Assembly: GCA_014380155.1 (NCBI GenBank)
Contig: JACMKJ010000031.1
Location: forward strand, 1-5,183
DNA length: 5,183 bases
From: Rhizobacter sp.
Lineage (GTDB): Bacteria > Pseudomonadota > Gammaproteobacteria > Burkholderiales > Burkholderiaceae_C
Direction of reading: 5' to 3'
A model generated the notes under the pieces. It saw only the letters and a list, made by a program, of their open reading frames with translations. It made no database searches and was not told the DNA's origin. Position 1 is the stretch's first letter; every line of letters begins with the position of its first letter. The position numbers and the translations under genes are program-made. Below are positions 5,036 through 5,183 of the stretch, piece after piece.

Positions 5036-5183
5036 GGGGTCTTGGTGCGTGGGCGTCAGAAAGCCGGCCGCCAAGCGAGCCTGTCTGCTTCGCTGCAAAG
5101 TGCTTCGGTGTGGTCGGACCGACGCGCGCAAGGTTACGCTGAAGCGACCTCGCTGAATGATGCGTGCTTTCGGGAAGGTCTGG
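5036..5183. other. Tail of the window without a recognisable gene
   Basis: Together with 4789-5035 this completes a stretch of 395 bases without a gene; the first part holds the repeats described separately. In 5036-5183 I see no convincing coding frame, RNA gene or repeat. The plus-strand open frame across 4872-5156 spans the MITE repeats, has an Arg/Cys-rich composition typical of shadow frames and no ribosome-binding site. An ATG at 5160 opens too close to the edge to judge. Confidence 0.4.

Noticed and set aside
4921..5140. GTTACGCT at 4923-4930 and again at 5133-5140, and GGTCTTGG at 4949-4956 and 5038-5045, as direct repeats
   Set aside because: They are only 8 bases each, are not extended on either side, and are not spaced like a repeat array. 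Chance is the simpler explanation.
4872..5156. A 94-codon plus-strand open frame in the intergenic region
   Set aside because: It is built from the palindrome and both MITE ends, has no ribosome-binding site, and its Arg/Cys-rich sequence resembles no family.
1..5183. CRISPR array, tRNA or rRNA genes, phage or defence genes, riboswitches
   Set aside because: I found no regularly spaced repeats, cloverleaf-like sequence, or protein motifs for such systems. Every substantial protein apart from the edge fragment is a transposase.

Overview
The window is a nest of mobile elements. It is GC-rich, and both its size and gene content suggest an accessory region of a large bacterial genome. The transposase types (IS630, ISKra4-like, and a large DDE transposase with an 'SYDEHTIPRW' motif) are ones I associate with planctomycetes and other IS-rich soil or aquatic bacteria. 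That taxonomic guess rests on recall and base composition only. No ribosomal, housekeeping or metabolic gene is present to anchor it.

Layout. (1) Positions 1-110, minus strand: the first 36 codons of a small, very hydrophobic protein, probably the only host gene visible. (2) 111-327: intergenic, presumably including the left end of an IS630-type element. (3) 328-1197: an IS630-family transposase gene read left to right, cut off before its second and third catalytic acids. (4) 1198-2895: a complete 1698-bp insertion sequence with 20-bp terminal inverted repeats (18/20 matching) and an ISKra4-type transposase. That transposase is split into two overlapping frames joined at a dnaX-like A AAA AAG slippery heptamer, so the active enzyme is probably a 528-residue -1 frameshift product. 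(5) 2896-4788, minus strand: a large DDE transposase of a family I cannot name. It has lost only its C-terminal tip to the ISKra4-like element, and its frame runs on antisense into that element. (6) 4789-5183: non-coding. It holds the upstream end of the large transposase's element, a strong 42-bp palindrome with A and T runs, and a 151-bp MITE-like unit (4881-5031) with perfect 19-bp terminal repeats and TA on both sides. The last ~150 bases show no recognisable gene.

How the parts relate. The ISKra4-like element touches a different broken transposase gene on each side and has no visible target duplication. The present arrangement is therefore better explained by recombination between two copies, or by an adjacent deletion, than by a single clean insertion. 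The repeat ending the large transposase's upstream region (4860-4878) is nearly the same sequence as the MITE termini and lies head to head with one of them across a shared TA. This suggests that the large transposase, or a relative, recognises these ends and mobilised the MITE.
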